Of a DNA stretch of 64,000 nucleotides, positions 41,917 through 51,158 are shown piece after piece. The DNA comes from Nostoc sp. PCC 7524 (GTDB lineage: Bacteria > Cyanobacteriota > Cyanobacteriia > Cyanobacteriales > Nostocaceae): the NCBI RefSeq assembly GCF_000316645.1, contig NC_019684.1, positions 2,323,501-2,387,500 on the forward strand, in the 5' to 3' direction. The notes beneath the pieces are model-generated. The model made no database searches, was not told the origin of the DNA, and saw nothing but the letters and a program-made list of their open reading frames with translations. Every line of letters begins with the position of its first letter. Position 1 is the stretch's first letter. The translations under genes were made by a program, and so were the position numbers.

Positions 41917-44673
41917 TTAGCATTTCATCAGATACTGTTCGACAAATTCTTGAACTTGTTTTACCTGACAAGCATCTGCCATTTGAATTATTTTTTTGGC
42001 AAAGGGAATTAACTTGATATCTTGTGTTTGCAGTTGTGCGGCAATAGCTGCCAGTTCATCTAAATCACCTTTTTGGGCTAAGTCGTGAAGTTGAGTTATT
42101 ACCTCTGGTTTAGGGGGTAGAATTTCAGCTATATCAACCTGAGTCTGAGTTGGTTTTGCACCACTATTCAAATTACTGGCTCTGTACTCATAAAACCATT
42201 TCAATTGCAGATGTTTTTGGATCATTTGCAGTAAGATATCTGCTTGTACTGGTTTAGGTAAAAAGTCATTAGCACCAGCTTCGAGGCTCTTAAATTGGTC
42301 GGTATCAAATACGCTAGCAGAGGAAGCGATCGCTACTATATTTTTTAAGTCATCAAATTGGCGTAATTGTCGCAGCAAATCAAATCCGTGCATCACTGGC
42401 ATGACTAAATCAGTGATAATCAAGTCAGGTTGATATGTTTTAGCTTGCTCTAAACCCTCTTGCCCATTACTAGCTTCAGCTACTACAAAACCAATAGGTT
42501 CTAGTAAGTTGACAATCACAGAACGATTTTCCCATTTATCATCAACTACTAATACTTTACGTTGTGCGCCATTATAACCAACTACTTTGCCATAGAGGGA
42601 AACTCTTAATGTTTCTGCCCATTCTTCTGCTGCCTGTAATTGCAAATCAAACCAAAAGTTACTACCTAGTCCCAGTTCGCTTGCTACTTGTAATTCACTA
42701 CCCATGAGTGAGACAATTTTCTGGCTAATTGCTAACCCCAAACCTGTGCCTTCTGCTTGCTTTCTCGTATCACCTACTTGTTCAAAAGGCATAAATATTT
42801 TCTGGATTTGCTCTTGATTCATGCCTACACCCGTGTCTTGAATTTGAAAGCGAATTAACCAATGAAAGTCTGTAGGATTTTCTAACACTTGTACACTAAA
42901 AGTTACGCCGCCAGCATCGGTAAATTTAATTGCATTCCCAATTAAGTTAATTAAAACCTGACGCAATCGTTTTTCATCAGCACAGATACCCTGTGGTAAA
43001 TGAGGATCTGGCTGATAAATAAATGCAATACCTTTCTGTTCTGCACGAATCCGACAGATTTCTGCAACTCCTTCTAAAAATGACAAAAAATGAAAATCTT
43101 GGGGATAGATTTCCATTTTGCGGGCTTCAATTTTGGAGAGGTCTAATATATCGTTAATTAAAGTTAGCAGGTGAGAACCACATTGATAAATGATGTCAAC
43201 GCCTCGACGGCCTTTTTCTGTTAATGGTTCGGAATGTTGGAGAATTTGAGCGTAACCTAAAATCCCATTCATGGGGGTACGCAGTTCGTGACTCATATTA
43301 GCCAAAAATTCACTTTTGGCGCTGTTGGCTGTGTCGGCGGCTTCTTTCGCAGCTTTGAGTTCTAGGGTGCGTCGTTCAACTCGCTGTTCTAGTTCTTGAT
43401 TGCTTTTAGCTAAGGCGTTGAAAGATTCCCGTAACTGCTGGGCCATTTGGTTGAAGGATTTGGCTAATACTCCCAGTTCAGCAATATTACCTTCTGCTAC
43501 AGTTTGCTCTAATTTACCATTGGCGATCGCTACTGAAGCTTGTTTTAAATCTAAAATCGGGCGACTAATCCAACGAGAGGTAAATAAACCCAATACTGAA
43601 GCCAACACCAATGCACCCAAACATAATAGTATGGTGTTGCGGGTATTAGCCTGAATGCGTTCCATAAAGTCTGATTCTGGAACTACTACCACAATCAACC
43701 AATCTACTCCCCGACTATCTTGCAGGGGTAAGACTTGTACAAATTGCCTTTGACCATTAAACTTAAACTCTAATTGTTGGCTCTGGTTAATGCTACTCAG
43801 CTTACCTAGACTCTGTAATGTCTCGGCTGTAGCTTGAATCAAGGAATTTTCGCTGGTTTTTGCCTTGATTTGCTCAATTTCTTTGCCTTTAATCGCAAAT
43901 GGCTGTTTGATTACTGAACTAGCCACTAAATTACCAGAGCGATCTATGATAAATGTCTGCCCAGTATGCCCAATCTCCAAGCTACTTAAGAATAGATGGA
44001 TGCGCTCAATATCAAATATACCCATGAGAACACCCAACAGTGAGCCTGTTTCACTGTAGATTGGTTGCACAGGAGAAATCGCCACAGAAGAATAGTTGGA
44101 AGCAACCCGTGCAAAGAAGGGACTCCAAGTTGGTGTTCCTGTTTTTACTGCCTCTTTGTACCACGGTCGAGTCCGGGGGTCAAATTTACGCGTCTCAATC
44201 AATTTGACTCTTTTACCTTGAGCATCAAGGTTGTAAACATTCCAATTTGGTGCCGTGGATGCGTTTCTCACCCTCAAAACAATTTGACTATCTTGGGTGC
44301 GTTCAACTCCAACAATTTCTCCCTTGGGGGTAGCGTATTGAATGAAGGTTACTGATTTTTGTTGCACTAGCTGCCAGAAATAACGCTCTAGAATTGCCGG
44401 ATCATCTGTGCTAATCTGCTTACTCTGGATACTAGCGGCAATCACTTGATTCATCCTGTGAGGTTCGTCTAGATAAGTCAGGATTTGCTGTTTGATGCGA
44501 TCGCTTGTTTCACGCCGCAATTGAGTTGCTACATCATTGACAGCTTTTTGTCCATTGCGTATTGACAGCCATCCTGTCACCCCCACAGCCGCAAATACTT
44601 GCAATACAAACGGCACTACCAATACCAAACCCAGGGAAACTGTTTTGCCAGTATTGATTGTTGAATCACTCAC
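41917..44673 (-). CDS. Hybrid sensor histidine kinase with Cache domain and receiver (918 aa)
   Basis: Order of parts: first membrane span ([20 protein letters not shown]), a large periplasmic dCache-type sensor ([20 protein letters not shown]), a second span near 340-362 ([20 protein letters not shown]), HAMP, HisKA ([20 protein letters not shown] near 461), HATPase ([17 protein letters not shown] and [12 protein letters not shown]), and a receiver with its aspartate near 755 ([15 protein letters not shown]). Cache domains often bind small organic molecules such as amino acids. It probably signals through its own receiver and the REC-kinase encoded next to it. The stimulus and output are unknown. 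Confidence 0.93.
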   Translation of the reverse strand: MSDSTINTGKTVSLGLVLVVPFVLQVFAAVGVTGWLSIRNGQKAVNDVATQLRRETSDRIKQQILTYLDEPHRMNQVIAASIQSKQISTDDPAILERYFWQLVQQKSVTFIQYATPKGEIVGVERTQDSQIVLRVRNASTAPNWNVYNLDAQGKRVKLIETRKFDPRTRPWYKEAVKTGTPTWSPFFARVASNYSSVAISPVQPIYSETGSLLGVLMGIFDIERIHLFLSSLEIGHTGQTFIIDRSGNLVASSVIKQPFAIKGKEIEQIKAKTSENSLIQATAETLQSLGKLSSINQSQQLEFKFNGQRQFVQVLPLQDSRGVDWLIVVVVPESDFMERIQANTRNTILLCLGALVLASVLGLFTSRWISRPILDLKQASVAIANGKLEQTVAEGNIAELGVLAKSFNQMAQQLRESFNALAKSNQELEQRVERRTLELKAAKEAADTANSAKSEFLANMSHELRTPMNGILGYAQILQHSEPLTEKGRRGVDIIYQCGSHLLTLINDILDLSKIEARKMEIYPQDFHFLSFLEGVAEICRIRAEQKGIAFIYQPDPHLPQGICADEKRLRQVLINLIGNAIKFTDAGGVTFSVQVLENPTDFHWLIRFQIQDTGVGMNQEQIQKIFMPFEQVGDTRKQAEGTGLGLAISQKIVSLMGSELQVASELGLGSNFWFDLQLQAAEEWAETLRVSLYGKVVGYNGAQRKVLVVDDKWENRSVIVNLLEPIGFVVAEASNGQEGLEQAKTYQPDLIITDLVMPVMHGFDLLRQLRQFDDLKNIVAIASSASVFDTDQFKSLEAGANDFLPKPVQADILLQMIQKHLQLKWFYEYRASNLNSGAKPTQTQVDIAEILPPKPEVITQLHDLAQKGDLDELAAIAAQLQTQDIKLIPFAKKIIQMADACQVKQVQEFVEQYLMKC

Positions 44674-44926
44674 TTGACTGTACGCAAACTCAATAACTTG
44701 ATTGTTTCAGTTTTCCCTGGTTTTGCGTGTTTATAACAATTTTTATTATTAGTTCATAATGTTAATTTTTGTGTCCAAGCCTTTTTTCCAGGGGACAGGG
44801 AACTTTTATCAGCAAGAAAACCTGCTCGAATATGGGATACAAGCCTAGGGTATTGACTTTGTACCTTTTCAAGGGTTAAACATCCATGCCTAATCCTTTC
44901 CTTCTTTAAGTAATAAGTAAATACCC
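44674..44926. other. Non-coding stretch before the kinase operon
   Basis: This gap contains the promoter side of the hybrid kinase gene and merges on the right into the heptamer array. No gene is seen. Confidence 0.45.
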
Positions 44927-45168
44927 ATTACTCATTACTCATTACTCATTACTCATTACTCATTACTCATCACTCATTACTCATTACTCATTACTCATCA
45001 CTCATTACTCATCACTCATTACTCATCACTCATTACTCATCACTCATTACTCATTACTCATCACTCATTACTCATTACTCATCACTCATTACTCATCACT
45101 CATTACTCATCACTCATTACTCATCACTCATTACTCATCACTCATTACTCATTACTCATTACTCATTA
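44927..45168. repeat. Large STRR: about 34 heptamers ATTACTC/ATCACTC
   Basis: Continuous array of 7-bp units in two forms, ATTACTC and ATCACTC. In the middle the two forms often alternate, giving a 14-bp higher-order unit, while both ends are pure ATTACTC. It is 20 bp from the stop codon of the DevA-type gene and is the largest tandem repeat in the window. STRRs of this sort are known from heterocystous cyanobacteria; their function is unknown. Confidence 0.95.
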
Positions 45169-45188
45169 GCCTAGTACAAGCCCCTCTC

Positions 45189-45896
45189 TTACAAATTTAC
45201 CAAATATCCATCTTCCATATTAATGATGCGATCAGCTATATCTAAAATACGGTTATCATGAGTTACCAGCAAAATTGTACAGCCTTGTTCCTTGGCTAAT
45301 TTTTGCATTAAATTGACTACATCTCGTCCCGATTTACTATCTAAAGCAGCTGTTGGTTCATCGGCTAATACTAATTTAGGATGATGCACCAAAGCACGAG
45401 CGATCGCTACTCTTTGTTTTTGTCCACCAGAGAGATCATCAGGATAGTAATTCAGTCTTTCTCCTAAGCCAACTGTGGTTAACATTTCTATGGCTTTCGC
45501 TTCGGCTGCTTGAGCAGAAATACGATCATTCATTTCAAACGGCATCTGCACATTTTGTTTGGCTGTCAGAAATCCTAATAAGTTATGGGCTTGAAATATA
45601 TAGCCAATATTCCGTCTTACCTGTACCATTTCATTTTTAGTAGCACCATAGAGTTCTTTACCTAATATTTGTAGGCTACCTGATTGTACAGAGCGTAAAC
45701 TACCAATTAGTGTCAGCAAAGTAGTCTTTCCTGAACCTGAAGGGCCTGTCATGATCACAATTTCTCCTGGTTGGATTTCTAGATTAATATCAAAAAGAAT
45801 CTGTTTTTTGAGTGAACCTTCACCATAATAGTGATTGAGATGGGAAATAGCGATCGCCAAAGGCGGATCTGCGACTATTGCAGGTGTTTCTAGCAT
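45189..45896 (-). CDS. devA: DevA-family ABC exporter ATPase (235 aa)
   Basis: Walker A is MTGPSGSGKTTLLTLIGSLR, the signature is DDLSGGQKQRVAIARALVHH, and Walker B is PKLVLADEPTAALDSKSGRD followed by TILLVTHDNRI. DevA energises the DevBCA exporter, which with TolC moves glycolipids or other compounds out of the cell. Many paralogues exist in heterocystous cyanobacteria, so 'devA' is a family name here and not proof of a role in heterocysts. The ATG at 45896 is chosen; it is 10 bp after the devC stop, whereas the frame start at 45932 would overlap devC. Confidence 0.9.
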   Translation of the reverse strand: MLETPAIVADPPLAIAISHLNHYYGEGSLKKQILFDINLEIQPGEIVIMTGPSGSGKTTLLTLIGSLRSVQSGSLQILGKELYGATKNEMVQVRRNIGYIFQAHNLLGFLTAKQNVQMPFEMNDRISAQAAEAKAIEMLTTVGLGERLNYYPDDLSGGQKQRVAIARALVHHPKLVLADEPTAALDSKSGRDVVNLMQKLAKEQGCTILLVTHDNRILDIADRIINMEDGYLVNL

Positions 45897-45906
45897 AAAT
45901 TTATCC

Positions 45907-47070
45907 CTAGAAAATATCAGCCGGATCAGCATCCTGTAATTTCCGCATGGCTATAGATGCAGAAATTGAACACATTAAAGTTGTCAAAATAAAGATGAAG
46001 ATTGCCCTATCTATGGTCATCATAATAGGTAGCAATGTTGCTTGACGCGTAATCATATAAAGACCTTGAGAAATTGCCAGTCCAGGAATAAAACCAATAG
46101 CTGCTAAAATCAAAGCCTCTTGAAAAACAATCATGAGTAAATAGTGATTTTTGAAACCTATGGCTTTTAAAGTGGCATACTCTGGTAAGTGATCAGAAAC
46201 ATCACTATAGAGGATTTGATAAACAATTACTGCACCTACTATAAAGCCAATCACTGCACCCAATGTAAATGTAAATCCTACAGGTGTGCTAGTATTCCAA
46301 AAGCTTTTTTCATTAGCAATAAACTCTTGTTTAGAAAGAACTTTCACATCATTCGGGAGATTCGCTTTTAAATTGGCAATTACCCAATTGATATCTGCTT
46401 CGGGTTCGAGCTTAATTAGTCCAAAATCAATTAATCCTTGCTGTCTTCTATTCGTACCTAATAAACGGATAAAATTAACATCACTGGTGATGATGTTGCC
46501 ATTGACTCCAAAGGATGTCCCTAATCTAAATAAACCAACAACATTAATTTTTCGGTTGTTTAATTCTGTGGAGACTTGATTGTTAGCTGTAAATTGCTCA
46601 ACAATCGTGCCGAATTCTTGACGTGAACCCCGATCAAATAAAACTGTATCTGGTTCTCTCAGAGAGTTTAAATTTTCCTGTACACCTGGTAAATTAACTA
46701 CTCTCTCTTCTGGACTAAAGCCAATAGCAAAAATGTTCCAAGTCTCTTGGTTATCAGGATTTTTCCAGGGAATAAAACCTAAATATATCGGGCTAACTGA
46801 TTGTACTCCTGTAAAACCTAGTGCTTGATACAATCTTCGTTGCGAGAATTGATCCAGAGAAATTAAAGCTTTATAGCGAGAACTAACTAAGACAATCTCA
46901 CCTTCAAGACTATTATGTAGTTGCACAGCGCCATCAAATAAAGCTTCACGAATACCCAGTTGCAAGAACATTAGCACATCTGCAAAAGCAATCCCCGCGA
47001 TCGCTACTAACATCCGTGCTTTTTCCCGCGATAATTGCAACCATGCTAAAGGAATTTTGCGTTTAAACAT
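45907..47070 (-). CDS. devC: DevC-family ABC exporter permease (387 aa)
   Basis: The N-terminal span (ARMLVAIAGIAFADVLMFLQ) is followed by a large extracytoplasmic region and three C-terminal spans (VGFTFTLGAVIGFIVGAVIV; HYLLMIVFQEALILAAIGFI; AIFIFILTTLMCSISASIAM), the MacB/FtsX-like layout of DevC. The ATG at 47070 (MFKRKIPLAWLQLSREKARM) is preferred; the frame continues upstream into the GGCAATA repeat, and those added residues (IAYCLLTIDY) are repeat-derived. It lies between devB (119 bp to the right) and devA. Confidence 0.9.
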   Translation of the reverse strand: MFKRKIPLAWLQLSREKARMLVAIAGIAFADVLMFLQLGIREALFDGAVQLHNSLEGEIVLVSSRYKALISLDQFSQRRLYQALGFTGVQSVSPIYLGFIPWKNPDNQETWNIFAIGFSPEERVVNLPGVQENLNSLREPDTVLFDRGSRQEFGTIVEQFTANNQVSTELNNRKINVVGLFRLGTSFGVNGNIITSDVNFIRLLGTNRRQQGLIDFGLIKLEPEADINWVIANLKANLPNDVKVLSKQEFIANEKSFWNTSTPVGFTFTLGAVIGFIVGAVIVYQILYSDVSDHLPEYATLKAIGFKNHYLLMIVFQEALILAAIGFIPGLAISQGLYMITRQATLLPIMMTIDRAIFIFILTTLMCSISASIAMRKLQDADPADIF

Positions 47071-47097
47071 AGTTTTTAGTCTATAGTCAATAGTTAA

Positions 47098-47128
47098 TAG
47101 GCAATAGGCAATAGGCAATAGGCAATAG
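47098..47128. repeat. GGCAATA heptamer STRR upstream of devC
   Basis: About four tandem copies of GGCAATA lie between devC and devB and run into the 52-bp repeat. Reading through them extends the devC frame artificially. Confidence 0.85.
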
Positions 47129-47176
47129 GTGACAGGTGATAGTCAATCTCTACCTTGTCTCCTCTGCTCCTCTGCT
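47125..47176. repeat. 52-bp repeat, right inverted copy
   Basis: It is the perfect reverse complement of 40509-40560. It is followed by TCTGCTCC-type tandem octamers and lies in the devC-devB gap, so it splits the dev operon. Confidence 0.85.
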
Positions 47177-47189
47177 CCTCTGCTCCTCC

Positions 47190-48389
47190 CTACTCCCTAC
47201 TAATCGCCACTCTCACCTTAGAATTAGTTAATCCCGCTACTCGCTGACTCGCTTCTGGTGTGAGACGGATTTTGACTTCTACTACTCGTGAGTCAATGTC
47301 AGCAGCCGGATCTGTGTTGAGTACGTCTTTTTTGCCTATTAATAAGCCGATTTGTTCAACGGTTCCGGTGAGTTCTCCGGGTAAATTCAGTTGGGTGATA
47401 GTTGCAGTTTGTCCGATTTTGACGCGATTGATATCAACTTCATATACTTCTGCAACTACGTACATTTGCTGAGTCTGTCCGATTTCCATAATCCCTTTAT
47501 CGCTGACTACTTCTCCACCCCAAGTGTGAATTTTGAGGATTTGACCGGCTTTAGGCGCTCTCACATAAGCTAATTCTAAATTAGCCTGCGCTTCCTGTAC
47601 TGCGGCTTTGGCGTTTTCTACTTCTGCTTGGGCGGCTTGCACATCGGTAGGACGTATCTCTGCAATCTTTTCTAAGGTGGCTTTTGCTTGTCTGAGTCTT
47701 TCTTTTAAGGTTTCTGATTTTTGGCTGCGGTTAGCAATGGCTTCTTGTAAACTCTCTTGGGCTGTTTCTAATGTCAATTTTTTGCTGTCTTTCATGGAAG
47801 CAGAAACAGCACCCGTTTCTTGCAGATATTGATAACGCTGATATTCAATTTGGGCATTTCTGACTTCAGCTTCTAAGCGTTTGACTGTCGCTATTCTCGC
47901 TGCTACTTCTTGACGCAGTTCGGCTTCTAATTCCGATATTGTGGCTTGTTGCGCTGCTATTTCTCCCTGTTTTGCACCGGCTTTTACCTGTGCTAGTCGT
48001 GATTGTGCAACTACAACCTGCTGTTTGGCTCTATTCACAGCCGCTAATCTAATATCTTGATTATCTAGAATAGCGATAATTTGCCCTTTCTTGACGCGAT
48101 CGCCCTGTTTTACCAACAGTTCTGCTACCCGGTTACTACCCGCCGTCTGCGAAACTGATACCTGTATCACTTCCCCTTGGGGTTCTATACGTCCCAAAGC
48201 TGTCACGGCTTTGATCACAGGACGATTATCAATGATGGCTGGAGTAGTTTTTTCCCCAAGATTTCGCGCACTAGATAAAAAATATAACGAGCTGGCACCA
48301 CTTACTAAAGCTAAAGCCACAGCACCCACAATCAAGTATCTATTAGGATACTTAAAATTCCTAATCTGGTCGGGATGAAGATTTTGCAT
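47190..48389 (-). CDS. devB: DevB-family membrane fusion protein (399 aa)
   Basis: An HlyD-type periplasmic adaptor: one N-terminal membrane anchor (YLIVGAVALALVSGASSLYF), a lipoyl-like part (LVKQGDRVKKGQIIAILDNQ), a long coiled coil (about 130-260, RLEAEVRNAQIEYQRYQYL), and a beta-barrel part (MYVAEVYEVDINRVKIGQT-like, TITQLNLPGELTGTVEQIGL). DevB joins DevC/DevA to a TolC channel. The gene is first in the operon and divergent from a PadR regulator 130 bp away. Confidence 0.9.
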   Translation of the reverse strand: MQNLHPDQIRNFKYPNRYLIVGAVALALVSGASSLYFLSSARNLGEKTTPAIIDNRPVIKAVTALGRIEPQGEVIQVSVSQTAGSNRVAELLVKQGDRVKKGQIIAILDNQDIRLAAVNRAKQQVVVAQSRLAQVKAGAKQGEIAAQQATISELEAELRQEVAARIATVKRLEAEVRNAQIEYQRYQYLQETGAVSASMKDSKKLTLETAQESLQEAIANRSQKSETLKERLRQAKATLEKIAEIRPTDVQAAQAEVENAKAAVQEAQANLELAYVRAPKAGQILKIHTWGGEVVSDKGIMEIGQTQQMYVVAEVYEVDINRVKIGQTATITQLNLPGELTGTVEQIGLLIGKKDVLNTDPAADIDSRVVEVKIRLTPEASQRVAGLTNSKVRVAISRE

Positions 48390-48424
48390 AAAGTTACCGC
48401 CTCAGTTTTGGCAGCTAAATTTTC

Positions 48425-48490
48425 TGTATACAACAAATTTTTACAAAATAATTTTATTCAACTTGTTGTGTACAAATTCTAGTGTACACT
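48425..48490. promoter_or_regulatory. Probable PadR operator in the devB-padR divergent promoter
   Basis: TGTATACAACAAAT (48425-48438) and the inverted ACTTGTTGTGTACA (48461-48474) match at 12 of 14 positions, and a further perfect palindrome AGTGTACACT is at 48481-48490. PadR proteins bind inverted repeats with TGTA/TACA ends. The position between devB and padR suggests shared and autogenous repression. Not tested. Confidence 0.65.
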
Positions 48491-48518
48491 GAAGAAAATA
48501 TCTGTCAAGTAGTTCTTT

Positions 48519-49064
48519 ATGGGTTTATCGCAAGCAATTCTGACCTGTTTAATTGATGCTCCCCACAGTGGTTATGATCTATCTAAGGTCTTTAGTGAGT
48601 GCGTGGGTTATTTTTGGCAGGCTTCCCAGCAACAAATTTATAGAGAACTAGGTAAATTAGAGTCTGCGGGTTTAATTGTTTCAGAAATTATTCCCCGTGA
48701 AGGTCGCCTAGACAAGAAAATTTACTCCATCACTGAACAGGGGAAACAGCATCTAGTCGAGTGGATGCACAAACCCAGTGAACCTGACGTAATTCGAGAA
48801 GACTTATTAGTGAAAATTTTTTCTGGTGGTTTAGTACCAGTTAGCGTGCTAATAGAAGACGTAGAACGTCACCGGAGAGTCCATCTAGCAAAATTATCAA
48901 CCTATAGAGAAATTGAGAAAGAAAAGTGTCCTCCCTCGAAAATCCTAAATAAGGAAGAAAAACTCAGAAATTTAGTATTAAAAGCTGGTATTGGCTATGA
49001 GGAAGAATGGATATCTTGGTGTGATGAAGCACTGGCAGTTTTAAAAAATCTACCGCTAGATTGA
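48519..49064 (+). CDS. PadR-family transcriptional regulator (181 aa)
   Basis: The N-terminal winged helix (AILTCLIDAPHSGYDLSKVF, then QIYRELGKLESAGLIVSEII and IYSITEQGKQHLVEWM) is standard PadR. The C-terminal half (ISWCDEALAVLKNLPLD at the end, with a helical stretch before it) is the PadR/Vir-type dimerisation part. It is divergent to devB across a repeat-rich operator, so it probably represses the dev-type exporter and responds to a ligand that the exporter removes. Confidence 0.9.
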   Translation: MGLSQAILTCLIDAPHSGYDLSKVFSECVGYFWQASQQQIYRELGKLESAGLIVSEIIPREGRLDKKIYSITEQGKQHLVEWMHKPSEPDVIREDLLVKIFSGGLVPVSVLIEDVERHRRVHLAKLSTYREIEKEKCPPSKILNKEEKLRNLVLKAGIGYEEEWISWCDEALAVLKNLPLD

Positions 49065-49092
49065 AGTTAAACTAACTATGCAGAATAAATAA

Positions 49093-49120
49093 AACCCCGG
49101 AAATCAAACTTTCCAGGGTT
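49093..49120 (+). terminator. Hairpin after padR
   Basis: AACCCCGGAAA and TTTCCAGGGTT can pair with a 6-nt loop and one mismatch, just past the padR stop. It lacks a T-run, so termination would be weak. Confidence 0.45.
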
Positions 49121-49462
49121 ATCCTCGTGAACCACCATTTTATTTTTATCTAAATCATGGGGAGATGATTAGAACCATATAGACTTAATTGCTGGAATTA
49201 TATCTAAATCAGGAGTTATTTAAATGACTATCTTCATTAAATAAAAGGTCTATCAATATGCTAAAAATCGTTTTTTATAGAAAAATATACATAAATACCA
49301 AGTAAAATTTAAATAACTTTTTTCAGACATATCTCATTGAATTATGTCTGAAAAGACAATCTCATAGACTTGATTTATTGAAATTATTCAACAACAATAA
49401 AGTCAGCCTCTAGCAATATAGTAGGCCATCTTGGTAATAACCTAACCTTATCCAATGTCCGT

Positions 49463-49485
49463 AGTCCGCGCAAGCGGACTTTTTT
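49463..49485 (+). terminator. Intrinsic terminator (first)
   Basis: AGTCCGC and GCGGACT pair perfectly over 7 bp with loop GCAA, followed by TTTTT. Confidence 0.85.
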
Positions 49486-49609
49486 ATATAATTTATTATG
49501 TCTAAAAAATCAGTTGGATTAACTTGATTTAATTGATTAAGTAAGGAAGAATAAAAAAGCTATCTGACATAATTATTAATTATAAAGGTAGTAGTTAGCC
49601 CTTATAGTC

Positions 49610-49632
49610 AGTCCGCTCCGGCGGACTTTATT
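49610..49632 (+). terminator. Intrinsic terminator-like hairpin (second)
   Basis: The same 7-bp stem (AGTCCGC/GCGGACT) with loop TCCG, followed by TTATT. It is 125 bp from the first; the shared stem suggests a duplicated unit. Confidence 0.7.
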
Positions 49633-49831
49633 AATAAAAAAATATTAAATAAATTGTGGCTATTTCTGGGATGAATATTAGGTGCGATCGCCTGCAACTT
49701 AAATAGTAAACATGAAGTGGTTTGTGTTACGGTAATGTCATAACCAGGAAATTGACAAATTACCAAAATTCTAGAAGGCTGTTATATTTTAGTTGGAGAA
49801 ATAACTGTGCAGTCTTCTGGGAGATAAAATT

Positions 49832-50257
49832 GTGAGCGATTTAAACAAAAAGAGATTAGAAACTGTTTTAGCAATTGCCACTTGTGCTATTAGTAGCGGT
49901 ACGGCTTCAGCAGCACCCACACCGGGGGGAGAAATTCCCAAACAGGTAATTTTAACAGCTGCTGATATCCTCATGTATACAAGCATTTGGAAGATTTATT
50001 TTCAAGAAGATTTATCTACTAAGGGACTTGTAGACATACTTACCGAATTGGGTTTAGTAACAGTAGGTGCTACAGGAACAGCTTATGTAGTTAGCAAAGC
50101 AACCACAGCCATATTAAAAGAAATTACTAATTGGACTGGGCCATTGGGATGGGGTTTTACAGCTGCGATCGCAGGTTCTTTGAGTGGGCTATTCGGTGCT
50201 ATGTGGGCAGTATATTGTGATTATCTATATTCTCAACGAGAACAGCAGCCTGTTTAA
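49832..50257 (+). CDS. Small membrane protein of unknown function (141 aa)
   Basis: The GTG start at 49832 follows GGGAGAT with good spacing. A possible signal segment (VLAIATCAISSGTASAAPTP) comes first and LVTVGATGTAYVVSKATTA and WGFTAAIAGSLSGLFGAMWA are probable membrane segments. No family recognised. It is followed by the HPP-family gene in the same direction, about 90 bp away. Confidence 0.6.
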   Translation: MSDLNKKRLETVLAIATCAISSGTASAAPTPGGEIPKQVILTAADILMYTSIWKIYFQEDLSTKGLVDILTELGLVTVGATGTAYVVSKATTAILKEITNWTGPLGWGFTAAIAGSLSGLFGAMWAVYCDYLYSQREQQPV

Positions 50258-50344
50258 TTTATTTTCTCTATCTGTTGCAGGAAGCACCGATGAGAGTAAG
50301 TTTTAACATTGATTGCAAGACAACACATCAATACTCAGTCAGCA

Positions 50345-50863
50345 ATGAGTAAAAAACGTTCCAGCTTAAAACCTATAAAGGGAGCAGATAGACCACTTAG
50401 ACGTAGATTAGATATTAAAGGAGAGATCGCCTTAGTCTCAGTCCCAACTCTCATTGTACTGATCGTGATGGCCTTGATAGAAGTCCTCAGTCAGCAGCGT
50501 TTACTATTTGCTTCTTTAGCTTCTAGTGCGTTTCTGATTTATCTTGACCCTTATCATGGTACAAATACTGTTCGTACTCTGATGATTGCTCAAATGATGG
50601 CTGCAACAATCGGATTTATTACTTATTTGATTCTTGGGGGTGGCTATCTTTCAGGGGGTATTGCTATGGTAATTGCGATCGCCCTCATGATTACATTTGA
50701 CGCAATGCACCCTCCAGCCGTTTCTACATCCCTCAGTTTTGCTTTAAAAGCTGGTAACATTAATAACCTAATTTTATTTGCTTTAGCGGTTGGGATTACT
50801 GTGATTCTGGTAGGATTAGAACGCTATACCCTATGGGTAATAGCACGTTATAGCCATCACTGA
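50345..50863 (+). CDS. HPP-family membrane protein (172 aa)
   Basis: Four spans (LVSVPTLIVLIVMALIEVL; LLFASLASSAFLIYLDPYHG; AQMMAATIGFITYLILGGG; LILFALAVGITVILVGLERY) and the diagnostic M-H-P-P-A in FDAMHPPAVSTSLSFALKAG. In cyanobacteria HPP proteins include a chloroplast-type nitrite transporter, but not all members do this. The ATG at 50345 is preferred to an upstream TTG at 50309. No CBS domain is attached. Confidence 0.85.
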   Translation: MSKKRSSLKPIKGADRPLRRRLDIKGEIALVSVPTLIVLIVMALIEVLSQQRLLFASLASSAFLIYLDPYHGTNTVRTLMIAQMMAATIGFITYLILGGGYLSGGIAMVIAIALMITFDAMHPPAVSTSLSFALKAGNINNLILFALAVGITVILVGLERYTLWVIARYSHH

Positions 50864-51018
50864 AGAAGTCCACAATCGAAAGTTGACCGCAATGCTAATA
50901 TCATTACATTTAGGTCAGAGTGATTTCGCCGTTAATCGTAACCGTATTGAGACAATTAGAGCCAAATTTAAGAAGGCAGAACTATAGAAAAACGAGACAA
51001 GGGGACAAGTAATAAGTA

Positions 51019-51049
51019 ATTACTCATTACTCATTACTCATTACTCATT
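51019..51049. repeat. ATTACTC heptamer STRR
   Basis: About four copies of ATTACTC in the 300-bp gap between HPP and GT4 genes; same family and orientation as the large array at 44927. A CCCCACT heptamer array lies just beyond, near 51,138-51,158, touching the GT4 stop. Confidence 0.85.
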
Positions 51050-51158
51050 TAATTTGGTTCACCGATGATGACACCAAAACTGTATGAATAAAAAATGGGT
51101 GAATCTCATCAAAGTCAACAGTCTACCCTCATCTTCCCCACTCCCCACTCCCCACTCC

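Larger units (their letters stand above)
49121..49831 (+). other. Non-coding region with two intrinsic terminators; possible small RNA
   Basis: No ORF of substance. Two hairpins with GTCCGC stems and T-rich tails lie at 49463-49485 and 49610-49632, both on the plus strand. Two terminators without coding sequence between are an indicator of small RNA genes. No known cyanobacterial RNA was recognised by eye. Confidence 0.4.

Noticed and set aside
44927..45168. Possible CRISPR array
   Set aside because: Units are 7 bp and contiguous with no spacers; this is an STRR.
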